DNA of 64,000 nucleotides from an uncultured Coriobacteriaceae bacterium (GTDB taxonomy: Bacteria > Actinomycetota > Coriobacteriia > Coriobacteriales > Eggerthellaceae), in NCBI GenBank assembly GCA_902768975.1, contig CACXMZ010000002.1, positions 1-64,000 of the forward strand. Reading direction: 5' to 3'. The notes beneath the pieces are model-generated. The model ran no database searches. It saw only the letters and a program-made list of their open reading frames with translations, and was not told where the DNA came from. The position numbers were made by a program, and so were the translations under genes. Shown here piece after piece: positions 33,149 to 42,203 of the stretch (positions are counted from its first letter, which is position 1; every line of letters begins with the position of its first letter).

Positions 33149-33901
33149 TACGAGAATAGGTGTATAAGGAGCGAGACCGTATTTGCGTTTGACGCGGGCA
33201 ATCATGGCAAGGAGCGGGTTGCACACCAAAAGCAGCGTGAGGAAGGTGGCCACCCCCTGCATGACATTAGCAGGAATGCTTGCCGTATAGATGGCAATGA
33301 CCGCTTCAGGCGTGATGCGCGAAATCATGAAGAAGAGCGTGCTCGTGTCGAGCACAGGCCCCACCACCACAACCATGAACACGAAGGCGGCGCAGCACAG
33401 ACCAAGGAGCTGCTTTTTGGAAAGGTTTTCACGCGGGGCGACGCCGCGGTCGGCAAGGATCCCCGCCGCAAAGCCAATAAGCCCATAGGCAAGCATTTGC
33501 CACGGTGTCCAGGAACCCTGCGTAAAGAAGAAGTTGCTTACAAACATAGAAAGCGAGCCTACCAAAAAGCCCCCGCGCGCACCAAGGGCAATGCCCGCAA
33601 TGGCAATAACAGCCGCCATAGGTTTAAAGCCCGGCAGCCAATAAAAGGCAATGCGCGAAACGGCGGCCAGCGCGCACATAACAGCAAGCAGCGTTATTTC
33701 GCGTGCCCCCGGGCGCTTGCTTTCGAAGGAAACGAAAAAGGGCACCATGGCATAGATGACAATGAGCATGCTGGGCAGGTAATAACTACCCGGCCCTATG
33801 GCTTCATTAAGCACGAGGGTAAGCGGCGTCAGCAAAAGCACCACCAGTACCGAAAGGATGGTCTGCCTCCGCGCCTGTGGGCTTTCCTTTAGTTCCTGCA
33901 T
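33146..33901 (-). CDS. ECF transporter substrate-binding (S) membrane subunit, probably cobalamin-related
   Basis: The 251-residue integral membrane protein has about six to seven transmembrane helices, with the ECF-type S-component loop IALGARGGFLVGSLSMFVSNFFFTQGSWTPWQM. S components bind the vitamin and dock to EcfT-EcfA. Specificity is inferred as cobalamin only from the riboswitch on the adjoining downstream gene. The ATG at 33899-33901 sits inside the end of ecfA (13-base overlap) with GGAAG upstream; a longer upstream extension is Arg/His-rich and not credible. Confidence 0.8.
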   Translation of the reverse strand: MQELKESPQARRQTILSVLVVLLLTPLTLVLNEAIGPGSYYLPSMLIVIYAMVPFFVSFESKRPGAREITLLAVMCALAAVSRIAFYWLPGFKPMAAVIAIAGIALGARGGFLVGSLSMFVSNFFFTQGSWTPWQMLAYGLIGFAAGILADRGVAPRENLSKKQLLGLCCAAFVFMVVVVGPVLDTSTLFFMISRITPEAVIAIYTASIPANVMQGVATFLTLLLVCNPLLAMIARVKRKYGLAPYTPILV

Positions 33902-35544
33902 AGGGCTTCCATGTCTTCTTCGATGACGGCACCTTCGGCGATGCCACGGCACATGCGGTTGGCCGCAGTGGTGTAATAGCGCGCCTGAGCGAAAAACTCT
34001 TTGGCGGGGGCTTCGGCTGCCACTTCACCATTAAAGAGTAAGGCCACGGTTTCGGCATAACGCGCGCAGAATTCCAAGTCGTGCGAGGCAAGTATGATGG
34101 TCGTGCCTTGGGCTTTCAGCTGGTCGAAAAGCTGGGCAAGTTGGCGCTTGTAAGCCGCGTCGATACCTTTCGTTGGTTCGTCGAGCAACAAAACGCGGGG
34201 CTTTCGCAATAAAACTTTGGCAAGCGCTGCACGCTGGGCTTCACCCCCCGAAAGGTCGAGCGGGTGCATGTTCAACAAATAACCGAGGTCGCAAAGATCA
34301 ACCACGTCCTGAATGCTGGACGACATTTCTTCAAGTTCTTCACGCACGGTAGTTTTTACAAACAGGGCACTTGGGTCCTGGGGAAGCAAGGCAAGGTTGC
34401 CATGGAAGAGTTCGTCCTTGGGCCAGCTCGAAAGCTTTTTGCCGAAGAGCTTCACGGAACCGCGCTGCGGTTTAAGGGCGGCGCACAGCAGGGCAAGCAG
34501 GGTGGACTTTCCAACCCCGTTACCCCCCACGAAGGCATAGCTTTGGCCTGCGGGAACGGTAAAGCTTGCGCCCGAAAGCACGTCGGGTAAGTCGCGTTCA
34601 TAGCGGAACCACAGGTCGCACACTTCAAAGGCGGCCGGCGTTTTGCCTTCTTGAGTGGTGCGGCCTGGCTCTTCCGCGGCCGCTGCAGGGGAAGCACTCA
34701 CCGCGTTGCCCCTGCGGCTTTGAAGCCAGCTGCGTCCTTCCCGCACCGAAAGCGGCATACGGGCCCCACCCTGGGGGTCTTCCGCTTGGTAAAACACGCG
34801 CGCGGGCGTAGGAAGTGCAAAGCCAAGTTCGTGGCCTTGAGCAAAGATTTTAAGGGCTACGTCTTGCGGCTTTCCCGCTGCAAGCACGCGCCCGGCATCG
34901 AGCGCCACCGCCATGTCTGCATCCGCATAGACGTCTTCCAGGCGATGCTCTGAAAGAATGACTGTCGTCCCAAACTCTTTATTAATGGTGCGGACCGTAT
35001 TCAAAAACTCGGCAGCCGAAAGGGGGTCAAGTTGGCTCGTCGGTTCGTCGAGCACCAAAACACTTGGTTGCAAAACCAAGGCAGATGCCAGGGCAAGCAA
35101 CTGTTTTTGACCACCCGAAAGCTCTGCCACCTTGCTGTTGAACCACGACTGCATACCAAAGTAACTCGCCACTTCAGCCACGCGCATGCGCATGGTTTGC
35201 TGGTCTATCCCCAGGTTTTCCAAACCAAACGCAAGTTCATGCCACACCTTGTCGGTAACTATTTGGGCGTCGGGGTCTTGCATGACAAAGGCAATATCTG
35301 CCGCCTGCGTACGGGCATCCACTTCTTCTAGCGGCTGGCCGCCATAGCGTACCTGGCCCGTGCGCTGCCCGTGCGGCGTGAGCACAGACTTGAAGTGCCG
35401 CAAAAGCGTGGTTTTCCCGCAGCCCGTTTTCCCAAAGAGCACTACAAAACTACCCTGGGGAATTTCCAAGGAAACTTCCTGCAAGGCGGGCTGGGCAGCA
35501 CCCGCATAGGTAAAGCTTAAATCTTGGACAGTGATATGTGCCAT
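33889..35544 (-). CDS. Fused double ATPase of an ECF transporter (EcfA1-EcfA2 type)
   Basis: The 551-residue protein carries two ABC ATPase domains. The first (about 1-235) has Walker A GKTGCGKTTL, signature LSGGQKQLLALA and Walker B VLVLDEPTSQLD. The second (about 300-530) has Walker A GGNGVGKSTLL, signature LSGGEAQRAALAKVL and Walker B VLLLDEPTKGID. The linker between them is Ala/Glu-rich. The pair powers vitamin import with EcfT and the S subunit. The gene overlaps ecfT by 28 bases and the S-component gene by 13 bases, so the three are translationally coupled. Confidence 0.92.
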   Translation of the reverse strand: MAHITVQDLSFTYAGAAQPALQEVSLEIPQGSFVVLFGKTGCGKTTLLRHFKSVLTPHGQRTGQVRYGGQPLEEVDARTQAADIAFVMQDPDAQIVTDKVWHELAFGLENLGIDQQTMRMRVAEVASYFGMQSWFNSKVAELSGGQKQLLALASALVLQPSVLVLDEPTSQLDPLSAAEFLNTVRTINKEFGTTVILSEHRLEDVYADADMAVALDAGRVLAAGKPQDVALKIFAQGHELGFALPTPARVFYQAEDPQGGARMPLSVREGRSWLQSRRGNAVSASPAAAAEEPGRTTQEGKTPAAFEVCDLWFRYERDLPDVLSGASFTVPAGQSYAFVGGNGVGKSTLLALLCAALKPQRGSVKLFGKKLSSWPKDELFHGNLALLPQDPSALFVKTTVREELEEMSSSIQDVVDLCDLGYLLNMHPLDLSGGEAQRAALAKVLLRKPRVLLLDEPTKGIDAAYKRQLAQLFDQLKAQGTTIILASHDLEFCARYAETVALLFNGEVAAEAPAKEFFAQARYYTTAANRMCRGIAEGAVIEEDMEALCRN

Positions 35545-36404
35545 CGCACACGCTCCGTGTAATTTAGGACCGCTGGCAGCGCGAGGAATGCGGCAAAGCA
35601 GGCCACGCCCGCAACATTGCCACCAGAAAGCGGCGGCAAAACAAGCTCGGGAATGTATTCCACAGAAGCCGCACCATTCGCCAAGCCAGCCACAGCGCCA
35701 AGAAACAAAAGTGCCGCCACAAGGCCCAGGGCAGCATCGCGCCAGGTAAAACTATAGCGCGCGTAACTCGTTCTGCCAGACAGGCCATAACCACGGCTTT
35801 GCATGGAATCGGCCGTCTGCTGCGAAGCTTCCAAAGCCCAGGCTGCCAGTTTCGAAAGCAAGGTCGACCCCGCCGCGGCACGCTCCTTCAGGCTTCCCGT
35901 TTCCCCCGACATGCCTATGCAGGCGCGGGCCTGGGTAAAGGCCTTCAACTTCGTTTGAAAATTGGGCACCAGGCGCAAGACCATGGTGACCACGAGCGAA
36001 GCAGCGGGAGCAATATGGCGAAACAGGTACGAGATTCTGTCGGTGCTGCACAGTTCGTTAAAGCTGGCAAACCAGAAAAACATGGACGCCACCATAACGC
36101 CGATCGCAATGCCGTAATACAGCGCTTCAAGGGTGTAGGGGCGCCCGCCAAAATAGGTAAAGAGCACCGTCGAACCAAGCGTATTAACAAGCGGGTTGCC
36201 AAAGACCACCAGAACAAGCAGGGGCAACATCCATGCAAAACGGGCAAGCGAACGTGCGCCCTGAAGGGACGTGTAGCAAGCAATAGAAAGAAGCAGCGTG
36301 GCGGCCAAGTAAAGCGGGTGCCGCACCACCATGGTGAGCACGATAGCCCCCAGCAAAAGGAAAAACGTAAGCGCAGGATGATATGTCGAAAGCGCGTTTC
36401 GCAT
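35517..36404 (-). CDS. ecfT: ECF transporter transmembrane subunit EcfT
   Basis: The 295-residue CbiQ/EcfT-family protein has about six transmembrane helices. Its cytoplasmic coupling helices contain the Ala-Arg-Gly-type motifs, FTQARACIGM (an ARG-like motif) and QSRGYGLSGRTSY (the second coupling motif). It links the ATPases to the S subunit. The ATG at 36402-36404 lies 6 bases after a perfect TATAAT with no ribosome-binding site, suggesting a leaderless transcript for the operon. Confidence 0.87.
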   Translation of the reverse strand: MRNALSTYHPALTFFLLLGAIVLTMVVRHPLYLAATLLLSIACYTSLQGARSLARFAWMLPLLVLVVFGNPLVNTLGSTVLFTYFGGRPYTLEALYYGIAIGVMVASMFFWFASFNELCSTDRISYLFRHIAPAASLVVTMVLRLVPNFQTKLKAFTQARACIGMSGETGSLKERAAAGSTLLSKLAAWALEASQQTADSMQSRGYGLSGRTSYARYSFTWRDAALGLVAALLFLGAVAGLANGAASVEYIPELVLPPLSGGNVAGVACFAAFLALPAVLNYTERVRWHISLSKI

Positions 36405-36410
36405 ACGACT

Positions 36411-36416
36411 ATTATA
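36411..36416 (-). promoter_or_regulatory. -10 box of a probable leaderless promoter for ecfT
   Basis: TATAAT on the minus strand is followed by AGTCGT and then the ATG of ecfT. TTGGCG about 15 bases further upstream may act as a -35. The arrangement matches the one before the LCP gene. Confidence 0.65.
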
Positions 36417-36451
36417 TGCCACGCGCGAAAGCGCCAAGAAGGATGGAAAAA

Positions 36452-36506
36452 GAGGGGGACGGCACCCCTGCCCCACCAAATAGTTTGGTGAAGGGCGCCG
36501 TCCCTG
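36452..36506. repeat. REP-like palindrome between metY and ecfT
   Basis: GGGGGACGGCACCCCTG and GGGCGCCGTCCC form imperfect arms around CACCAAATAGTTTGGTG, itself a hairpin. The GGGGACGG core resembles that of the units at 29668, 30834 and 53371. It lies downstream of metY in the direction of neither neighbouring start codon and could attenuate readthrough. Confidence 0.55.
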
Positions 36507-36538
36507 AATTAGCTTTGAATCAGCAAACCGCCAATCAC

Positions 36539-37819
36539 TTAGATGGCCGCAAGTGCCTGTTCAATGTCGGCAATAATGTCTTCCGCTGCTTCAATGCCGC
36601 AGCTAAAACGTACCAGGTCGGGCGATACGCCCGCTGCCTGCAGTTCGTCGTCGTTCATCTGGCGATGCGTTGCCGAAGCAGGGTGCAAACAACAGGTGCG
36701 CGCGTCGGCCACGTGGGTGGCAATGTTGGCCATCTTCAGATTGCTCATGAAAGCCTCTGCTGCTGCACGGCCGCCTTCCACGCCAAAGCTCACCACACCA
36801 CAGCCGCCATTCGGCAGGTACTTCTGGGCAAGTTCGTAGTATTCGTCGCCCGGCAGGCCGCTGAAGCGCACCCAGGTAATTTTCGGATGCTGCTGCAAGT
36901 ATTCAGCCACCGCCTGACCGTTGGCGCAATGCTGCTTCATGCGCAGGTGCAGGCTTTCCAGGCCAAGGTTAAGCAGGAAGGCGTTCTGCGGCGAAGGGAT
37001 GGAACCCAGGTCGCGCATGAGGTGGGCGGTCGCCTTCGTAATAAAGGCGCCTTCCAAGCCAAAGGCTTCGGTGTACACCACGCCGTGGTAGGTTTCGTCG
37101 GGCGTGGTTAAGCCCGGGTACTTTTCGGCATAGGCATTCCAGTCGAAAGTGCCCGAATCCACAATGGCGCCACCAACCGCGCTGGCATGGCCGTCCATGT
37201 ACTTGGTTGTTGAATGCGTGACAATATGAGCGCCCCATTCAAAGGGACGGCAGTTCACGGGCGTCGCAAAGGTGTTGTCGATAATGAAAGGTACGCCATG
37301 CTTGTTGGCAGCCTCCGCGAACTTTTCAATGTCGAGCACCGTGAGTGCGGGGTTGGCAATGGTTTCCCCGAAAACGGCACGCGTGTTGGGCTTAAAGGCC
37401 GCTTCCAATTCTTCGGCACTGCAATTGGAAGGCACGAAGGTAGATTCTACGCCCATCTTGCGCATGGTATGAGCAATAAGGTTATAGGTGCCGCCATAGA
37501 TTTCAGAACTCGACACAATGTGGCTGCCTGCTTCGCAAATATTGAACAAGGCGAAGAAGTTAGCCGCCTGGCCGCTGCTTGTGAGCATGGCTGCCGTGCC
37601 GCCTTCGAGCTCGCAAATCTTTTTCGCAACGGCGTCGTTCGTGGGGTTGGCAAGGCGCGTGTAAAAATAGCCAGCTTCTGCCAGGTCGAACAAGCGGCCC
37701 ATATGTTCACTCGTGGCGTAACGCCAGGTAGTGTTCTGGTAAATAGGAACTTGGCGCGGGTCTGCGTCGCCTGGTTTCCATCCACCTTGTACGCAGGTGG
37801 TTCCAACTTGTTGGCTCAT
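36539..37819 (-). CDS. metY: O-acetylhomoserine aminocarboxypropyltransferase/cysteine synthase
   Basis: The 426-residue PLP enzyme of the Cys/Met metabolism family makes homocysteine from O-acetylhomoserine and sulfide. Key motifs: YTRLANPTNDAVAKKICELEGG, SSGQAANFFALFNICEAG, FIIDNTFATPVNCRPFEWGAHIV and the Schiff-base lysine in THSTTKYMDGH. The C-terminus contains HVADARTCCLHPASATHRQM, typical of MetY over MetB. GAAAGGAAAG precedes the ATG. Stand-alone, upstream of the ECF genes on the same strand. Confidence 0.95.
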   Translation of the reverse strand: MSQQVGTTCVQGGWKPGDADPRQVPIYQNTTWRYATSEHMGRLFDLAEAGYFYTRLANPTNDAVAKKICELEGGTAAMLTSSGQAANFFALFNICEAGSHIVSSSEIYGGTYNLIAHTMRKMGVESTFVPSNCSAEELEAAFKPNTRAVFGETIANPALTVLDIEKFAEAANKHGVPFIIDNTFATPVNCRPFEWGAHIVTHSTTKYMDGHASAVGGAIVDSGTFDWNAYAEKYPGLTTPDETYHGVVYTEAFGLEGAFITKATAHLMRDLGSIPSPQNAFLLNLGLESLHLRMKQHCANGQAVAEYLQQHPKITWVRFSGLPGDEYYELAQKYLPNGGCGVVSFGVEGGRAAAEAFMSNLKMANIATHVADARTCCLHPASATHRQMNDDELQAAGVSPDLVRFSCGIEAAEDIIADIEQALAAI

Positions 37820-37917
37820 AATCTTTCCTTTCAGTAAAAAGCAATTAGAGCATTATAGCTATAAACATACGCGCTGCACCTAATTCCTAGTTTTTTACTA
37901 GGTAATTTGGCAAACGA

Positions 37918-39432
37918 CTACAATTGCTGCACAAGGGGTATATCAAAGGGCAGCACATCCAGCACGTCCTTTTGCACGTCGATGCCGTCATAGACTTCCA
38001 CGAGTTCCAAGCCTTCCGCACCCAAGCGGAACACGCAACGCTCGGTTACATAGAGCACTTCCTGCCCATTGTCGTGGGCGTTCTGTGCCGAAAAACTGAT
38101 GGCTGCCACCTGGTCGACCAGCTTGGGAATCTTCCCTTCCGTCTTGATGCTGGTAACGCCATAGTGGTCTTCAATTTCTAGGCCGCCTGCGGTGAAGCTG
38201 AAGCAGAACACCACCTTGCGCGTGGTTTGCGTAATGTTGGCAAAGCCGCCGATGCCCGCCAGCTTGCCGGGGCTAAAGTGGGCATTCACGTTGCCCGCTT
38301 TGTCCACTTCCAAGGCGCCCAGGAAGCAAATGTCCAAGCCGCCGCCATCGTAGAAGTCGAACATCTGGGCCGTCGAACAAATGCTGTGTGCCCCCACGGC
38401 CGAACCAAAGGCAGCACCCGTCGTGGGCATGCCGCCAAAGGCGCCGTCTTCCACCGTCATGGTCACGCGGCTCAGCAAGCCCTTCTTGGCAGCTTCAATA
38501 CTTACGCCTTCAGGAATACCAATACCGATGTTTACCACCATACCAGGCTCCAGCTCTTCCACGGCGCGCTTGGCCACGCGTGTGCGCACCGGGCTCACCT
38601 TCGTAGGCTTGTTCGTCAGCACGTATTCGGTGATTTCTTCGGCCGTCATAAAGCGGTCGCCGCAGAAGGACGGGTTATAGTCGTCCACGCCCAAAACCGG
38701 GGTCTGTTCAGGGCAAAGGACAATGTAGTCCACCAGCGCCATGGGCACGATGCTTTCCCAAGGACGGCGCTTTTCTACGATGCGTTCCACCTGCACAATC
38801 ACTATGCCACCGTTGCGCTTGGTAGCCTGCGCCAGCGAAAGGGCGTCCACCACGCAGCTTTCTTTTTCCATGGTAATGTTGCCGAAGCGGTCGCAACTGC
38901 TGGCCTTGAGCAGGGCCACGTCGAACTTGGGCACGCGGTATTTCAGGTAGCGCTGCCCGTCGATTTCAATGTCTTCCACCCAGTCTTCCGTGGCCAAGTC
39001 GTTAAGCTTGCTGCCACCAATGCGCGGGTCCACAAACAAGTTCAAGCCACTCTTGGTAATGTAGTAGTCGCTGCCGCGCGCCGCTTCGCGCATCATGTGC
39101 GAAAGCGCACCCAAGGGGAAATTGTAGCCCGCAACTTTGTTTTCAAGCACTGCCTTTTCCGACCCGGGCATGGTGGGAAAATGACTAATCATAAGCCTGC
39201 TCGTGCCGCCATTAGTCACAATGCGTTCGCAGCCCGAATTTTCTTCCCAATTACCAAAACCCGAAGAGCAATACATGGTTAAGTCGTGCGGGCTGCCGGT
39301 TTGCTCGTAGCGGTCCGCCAGCGCCGTCAGAAGTTCCAGGGGATTGGCCAGCGCCAGGAAGGCATTCACGCCAATAAAGGAGCCGTCCTTAATATGGCCA
39401 ACAGCTTCTTCAGCGGTTACAAACTCAGGCAT
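37918..39432 (-). CDS. CoA-transferase, propionate/acetate CoA-transferase-like
   Basis: The 504-residue protein contains both CoA-transferase halves in one chain. The active-site glutamate is in MTVEDGAFGGMP (about residue 320), preceded by VVNIGIGIPEGVS; the N-terminal half has LYCSSGFG-type glycine-rich segments and GNITMEKESCVVDA. Such enzymes move CoA between short-chain acyl groups and are common in anaerobic amino-acid or lactate fermenters. The acyl specificity is not evident. GGGGGCGCCC precedes the ATG. It lies upstream of metY on the same strand with a 98-base gap. Confidence 0.85.
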   Translation of the reverse strand: MPEFVTAEEAVGHIKDGSFIGVNAFLALANPLELLTALADRYEQTGSPHDLTMYCSSGFGNWEENSGCERIVTNGGTSRLMISHFPTMPGSEKAVLENKVAGYNFPLGALSHMMREAARGSDYYITKSGLNLFVDPRIGGSKLNDLATEDWVEDIEIDGQRYLKYRVPKFDVALLKASSCDRFGNITMEKESCVVDALSLAQATKRNGGIVIVQVERIVEKRRPWESIVPMALVDYIVLCPEQTPVLGVDDYNPSFCGDRFMTAEEITEYVLTNKPTKVSPVRTRVAKRAVEELEPGMVVNIGIGIPEGVSIEAAKKGLLSRVTMTVEDGAFGGMPTTGAAFGSAVGAHSICSTAQMFDFYDGGGLDICFLGALEVDKAGNVNAHFSPGKLAGIGGFANITQTTRKVVFCFSFTAGGLEIEDHYGVTSIKTEGKIPKLVDQVAAISFSAQNAHDNGQEVLYVTERCVFRLGAEGLELVEVYDGIDVQKDVLDVLPFDIPLVQQL

Positions 39433-39520
39433 GGGCGCCCCCTTTGCGTCGTCCTAAAGCTTCGTGTCTATTGTACGCGCTCTGCAGGAATTATCGAGCG
39501 AGAGCGCCCCAGACTCTTTC

Positions 39521-40072
39521 TTATTCGGTAATGACAAAGTTGACAGGCAGGTCGTGCGGCTCGAGCGCGGGAAGCTTGTCGCACAGTTGCGCCCTGCGGC
39601 AAAGGCCCACTGAAGTACCCGTAAAGCCTTTCAGAAACGTGTCGTAGAAACCGCCGCCATAACCCATGCGAAAGCCTTGCGCGTCGAAGCTAAGACCAGG
39701 CACCAAGCAAAGCGCATGTTCAAACGCGTTTGGATTAATTTCGGTCGTGGGATCTGCGGCGGGTTCTTCCACGCCAAGACTGCTCTTTACCAAGCCATCG
39801 AAAGATTCAATCTGATACCATTTCATGCTGCGCGTTCCTGGCACACAGCGCGGCAGGGCCACGGTCTTACCCGCTTCCCAAGCAGCACGGATAATGTCGC
39901 GCGTTTCAATTTCAGCACCGAAGCTGAGGTAGGCCAGAAGCAGGTCGCAGGCTACAAATTCGGGAAGGGCCACAAGCTGCGCAGTAATAGCTTTGTCTAT
40001 TTGCGCGCGTTGTTGCTCGGGGATTGCTGCACGCTGGTCTTTAAAGTGCTTGCGCCATGCTTGCTTGTCCAT
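39521..40072 (-). CDS. 5-formyltetrahydrofolate cyclo-ligase
   Basis: The 183-residue enzyme converts 5-formyl-THF to 5,10-methenyl-THF with ATP. Signature RMGYGGGFYDTFL and the upstream CLVPGLSFDAQGFR are present, as is the N-terminal KHFKDQRAAI basic segment. The ATG at 40070-40072 has AAAGGGGGCAGGGG upstream; a longer frame to 40144 is rich in Trp/Gln and not supported. Stand-alone. Confidence 0.92.
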   Translation of the reverse strand: MDKQAWRKHFKDQRAAIPEQQRAQIDKAITAQLVALPEFVACDLLLAYLSFGAEIETRDIIRAAWEAGKTVALPRCVPGTRSMKWYQIESFDGLVKSSLGVEEPAADPTTEINPNAFEHALCLVPGLSFDAQGFRMGYGGGFYDTFLKGFTGTSVGLCRRAQLCDKLPALEPHDLPVNFVITE

Positions 40073-40170
40073 ACCCCTGCCCCCTTTACGCTGCCACCAT
40101 CTTTGCACCAGACCTTGCTCCACGCCGCCGTTCCAGCACCACAACGCGACACAAGGGCTGCTACCGATAA

Positions 40171-42084
40171 TTATGACTTATTGATGCGTTCCTCTATCAC
40201 GTCCAAAGCGGCAATGATATTGCGACGCGAAAGGCTGCCCACCACGCGGCCGTCCTGCGTAACGGGCATCTTCTTGATGCGCTTTTCGGAAAGCAGCTTA
40301 AAGGCATCTTCGGCTTCGGCGCTTGCTTCAATCGACTCAACGCGTTTGGTAGCAATGCGCATCACATCCAGGTCGAGCAAGTCGCCCAAGCGCTCAAGGA
40401 AGTCTTCGCTTTCCACAAAGCGGAAATAGTTGAAACTGTCGATATAGGCGCCGTCAGTCTTGGCCAGGTATTTCAAAATATCGCCGTCGGAAATAAAGCC
40501 ACACAGCTTGCCTGCCGCGTCCACAATGGGAAGGCCACTTGTTTCCGTGTCGCGCAGAAGCGCAATGGCTTCGCGCACTGTAGCACTTGCCCCCAGCACC
40601 GGCGCATGCGGGTTCATAACGTCAGCCACCAGCCATGGGCGGTCCATGCCAGGCGTCCCCGAAAGGTCGAGCACGCCTTCGCTGACAGCACCCGCGGCAC
40701 CCTGAGCCTTATGGTCGTGCACAAAGGCAAAAATAGCGGCCGTCACACCCAGCAAAATAACGCACATGCCCACAAAGGCCAGGTGAGTCCCCGTATACGT
40801 AACTTCCACCGCGCTCGCGCCAGCAGGTGCAAACAGCGGGGCGAGACCTGTGAGGCTCACGATAAAGGCTGTGCCAAAGGCAACCCCCACCTGCATGAAG
40901 GTCGAATACACCGCATTGCCATGCTGGAGCACGCTGTTGTCAAGCGAATTCATGCCCCAGGTGTCCATGGGGGTAATAAGGAACTGGATGCCAATGGAAA
41001 GCACGGTATACACCGCGGCCACCACAATGATGTTGGTGTCCACACCGAAAAACACAACAGCAATCGACATGAGCGCCATGGTGGCCGAACCACCCAGCAC
41101 GAGACCACGCACGCCATAGCGGTCGAACAGGCGGCCCGCAAGCAAACTACAACCCGCACCGAACACGGCACCGGGCAACATGCTCAGGCCCGTAACGGTT
41201 GCACTCTGACCAAGCACGTTCTGAATGTAGATAGGCAGCACAACACCCGACCCAATAAGGGCCGCTTCAAGGAAGGCCACAATTAGAACCGTCACGCGGA
41301 AGTTGCGCGTTGCCAAAGTTTGAACGCGCAGCACAGGCGTTTCCATATGGAGCTGGCGGTAGGTAAACACGCCCAGCACCACCACGCCCAGCACAATAAG
41401 GACCGCTGGAATGGCAATGTTTTCGCTGCTCGTGGAAACCGAAATGCCATAAAGGAGGCTTACCATGCCAAGGGCCATAAGCGCCACCGAAGGCAGGTCG
41501 AAGGGCACTTCTTCGAAGCCTTCGAAGTTTTCGAGCGCCCTGTAGGCAAACAGCACGAGGGCAGCAGAAAGCACGGCCACAATAACGAAAAGGAAGCGCC
41601 AGCCCACGCTGTCTACCAGCACGCCCGAAAGGCTGGGACCAACGGCGGGCGCGAAACTAATAATGAGGCTGACAATACCCATGCCTGCACCGCGGTGTTC
41701 GCGCGGGAAAATAAGCAACACGAGCGTAAACACCATGGGCATTACCACGCCCGTGGCACTCGCCTGCAACATGCGCCCCAAAAGCAGCACGGGGAAATTC
41801 GGCGCCACGGCTGCCACCACACTGGCTACCGTAAAGAGCGCAATACCACCCACAAAAAGTTTGCGTGTAGAAAAACGCCCGAGCAAATAAGCGTTCAAGG
41901 GAATGACCACTGCTTCTACCAGGGCGTAGCCGCTGGTAAGCCACTGCACCGTGGTGGCGTTTACGTTGAGGTCCGCCATGATGGCAGGCAGCGCGGGCGA
42001 AAGCAGCGTCTGGTTAAGCACCACCAGAAGCGCGCCTGCCATAAGCACGACGACCATCATTTTTTGTTGACTCGTAAGCCCCAT
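40171..42084 (-). CDS. MFS transporter (DHA2/EmrB-like) fused to a C-terminal tandem CBS domain
   Basis: The 637-residue protein has a 14-helix DHA2 drug-exporter core (1 to about 470), with NQTLLSPALPAIMADL, WLTSGYALVEAVVIPL and RMLQASATGVVMP. Two CBS domains follow (about 490-635): DVMNPHAPVLGASATVREAI and MRIATKRVESIEASAEAEDA, each with its second half (GLPIVDAAGKLCGFISDGDI and KMPVTQDGRVVGSLSRRNI). CBS pairs bind adenine nucleotides. A nucleotide-gated exporter is therefore likely. It is transcribed toward the folate ligase gene. Confidence 0.9.
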   Translation of the reverse strand: MGLTSQQKMMVVVLMAGALLVVLNQTLLSPALPAIMADLNVNATTVQWLTSGYALVEAVVIPLNAYLLGRFSTRKLFVGGIALFTVASVVAAVAPNFPVLLLGRMLQASATGVVMPMVFTLVLLIFPREHRGAGMGIVSLIISFAPAVGPSLSGVLVDSVGWRFLFVIVAVLSAALVLFAYRALENFEGFEEVPFDLPSVALMALGMVSLLYGISVSTSSENIAIPAVLIVLGVVVLGVFTYRQLHMETPVLRVQTLATRNFRVTVLIVAFLEAALIGSGVVLPIYIQNVLGQSATVTGLSMLPGAVFGAGCSLLAGRLFDRYGVRGLVLGGSATMALMSIAVVFFGVDTNIIVVAAVYTVLSIGIQFLITPMDTWGMNSLDNSVLQHGNAVYSTFMQVGVAFGTAFIVSLTGLAPLFAPAGASAVEVTYTGTHLAFVGMCVILLGVTAAIFAFVHDHKAQGAAGAVSEGVLDLSGTPGMDRPWLVADVMNPHAPVLGASATVREAIALLRDTETSGLPIVDAAGKLCGFISDGDILKYLAKTDGAYIDSFNYFRFVESEDFLERLGDLLDLDVMRIATKRVESIEASAEAEDAFKLLSEKRIKKMPVTQDGRVVGSLSRRNIIAALDVIEERINKS

Positions 42085-42203
42085 TGTTTTCTTTTCATAA
42101 AACAGGCGCCTTCACGTGGCGCCGCTGTTACAAAATGTCTGACACATTATACAGGTGTGCCCCATATTCAAGTACAATAACAACAAGATTCTAAGGGGTC
42201 CAC

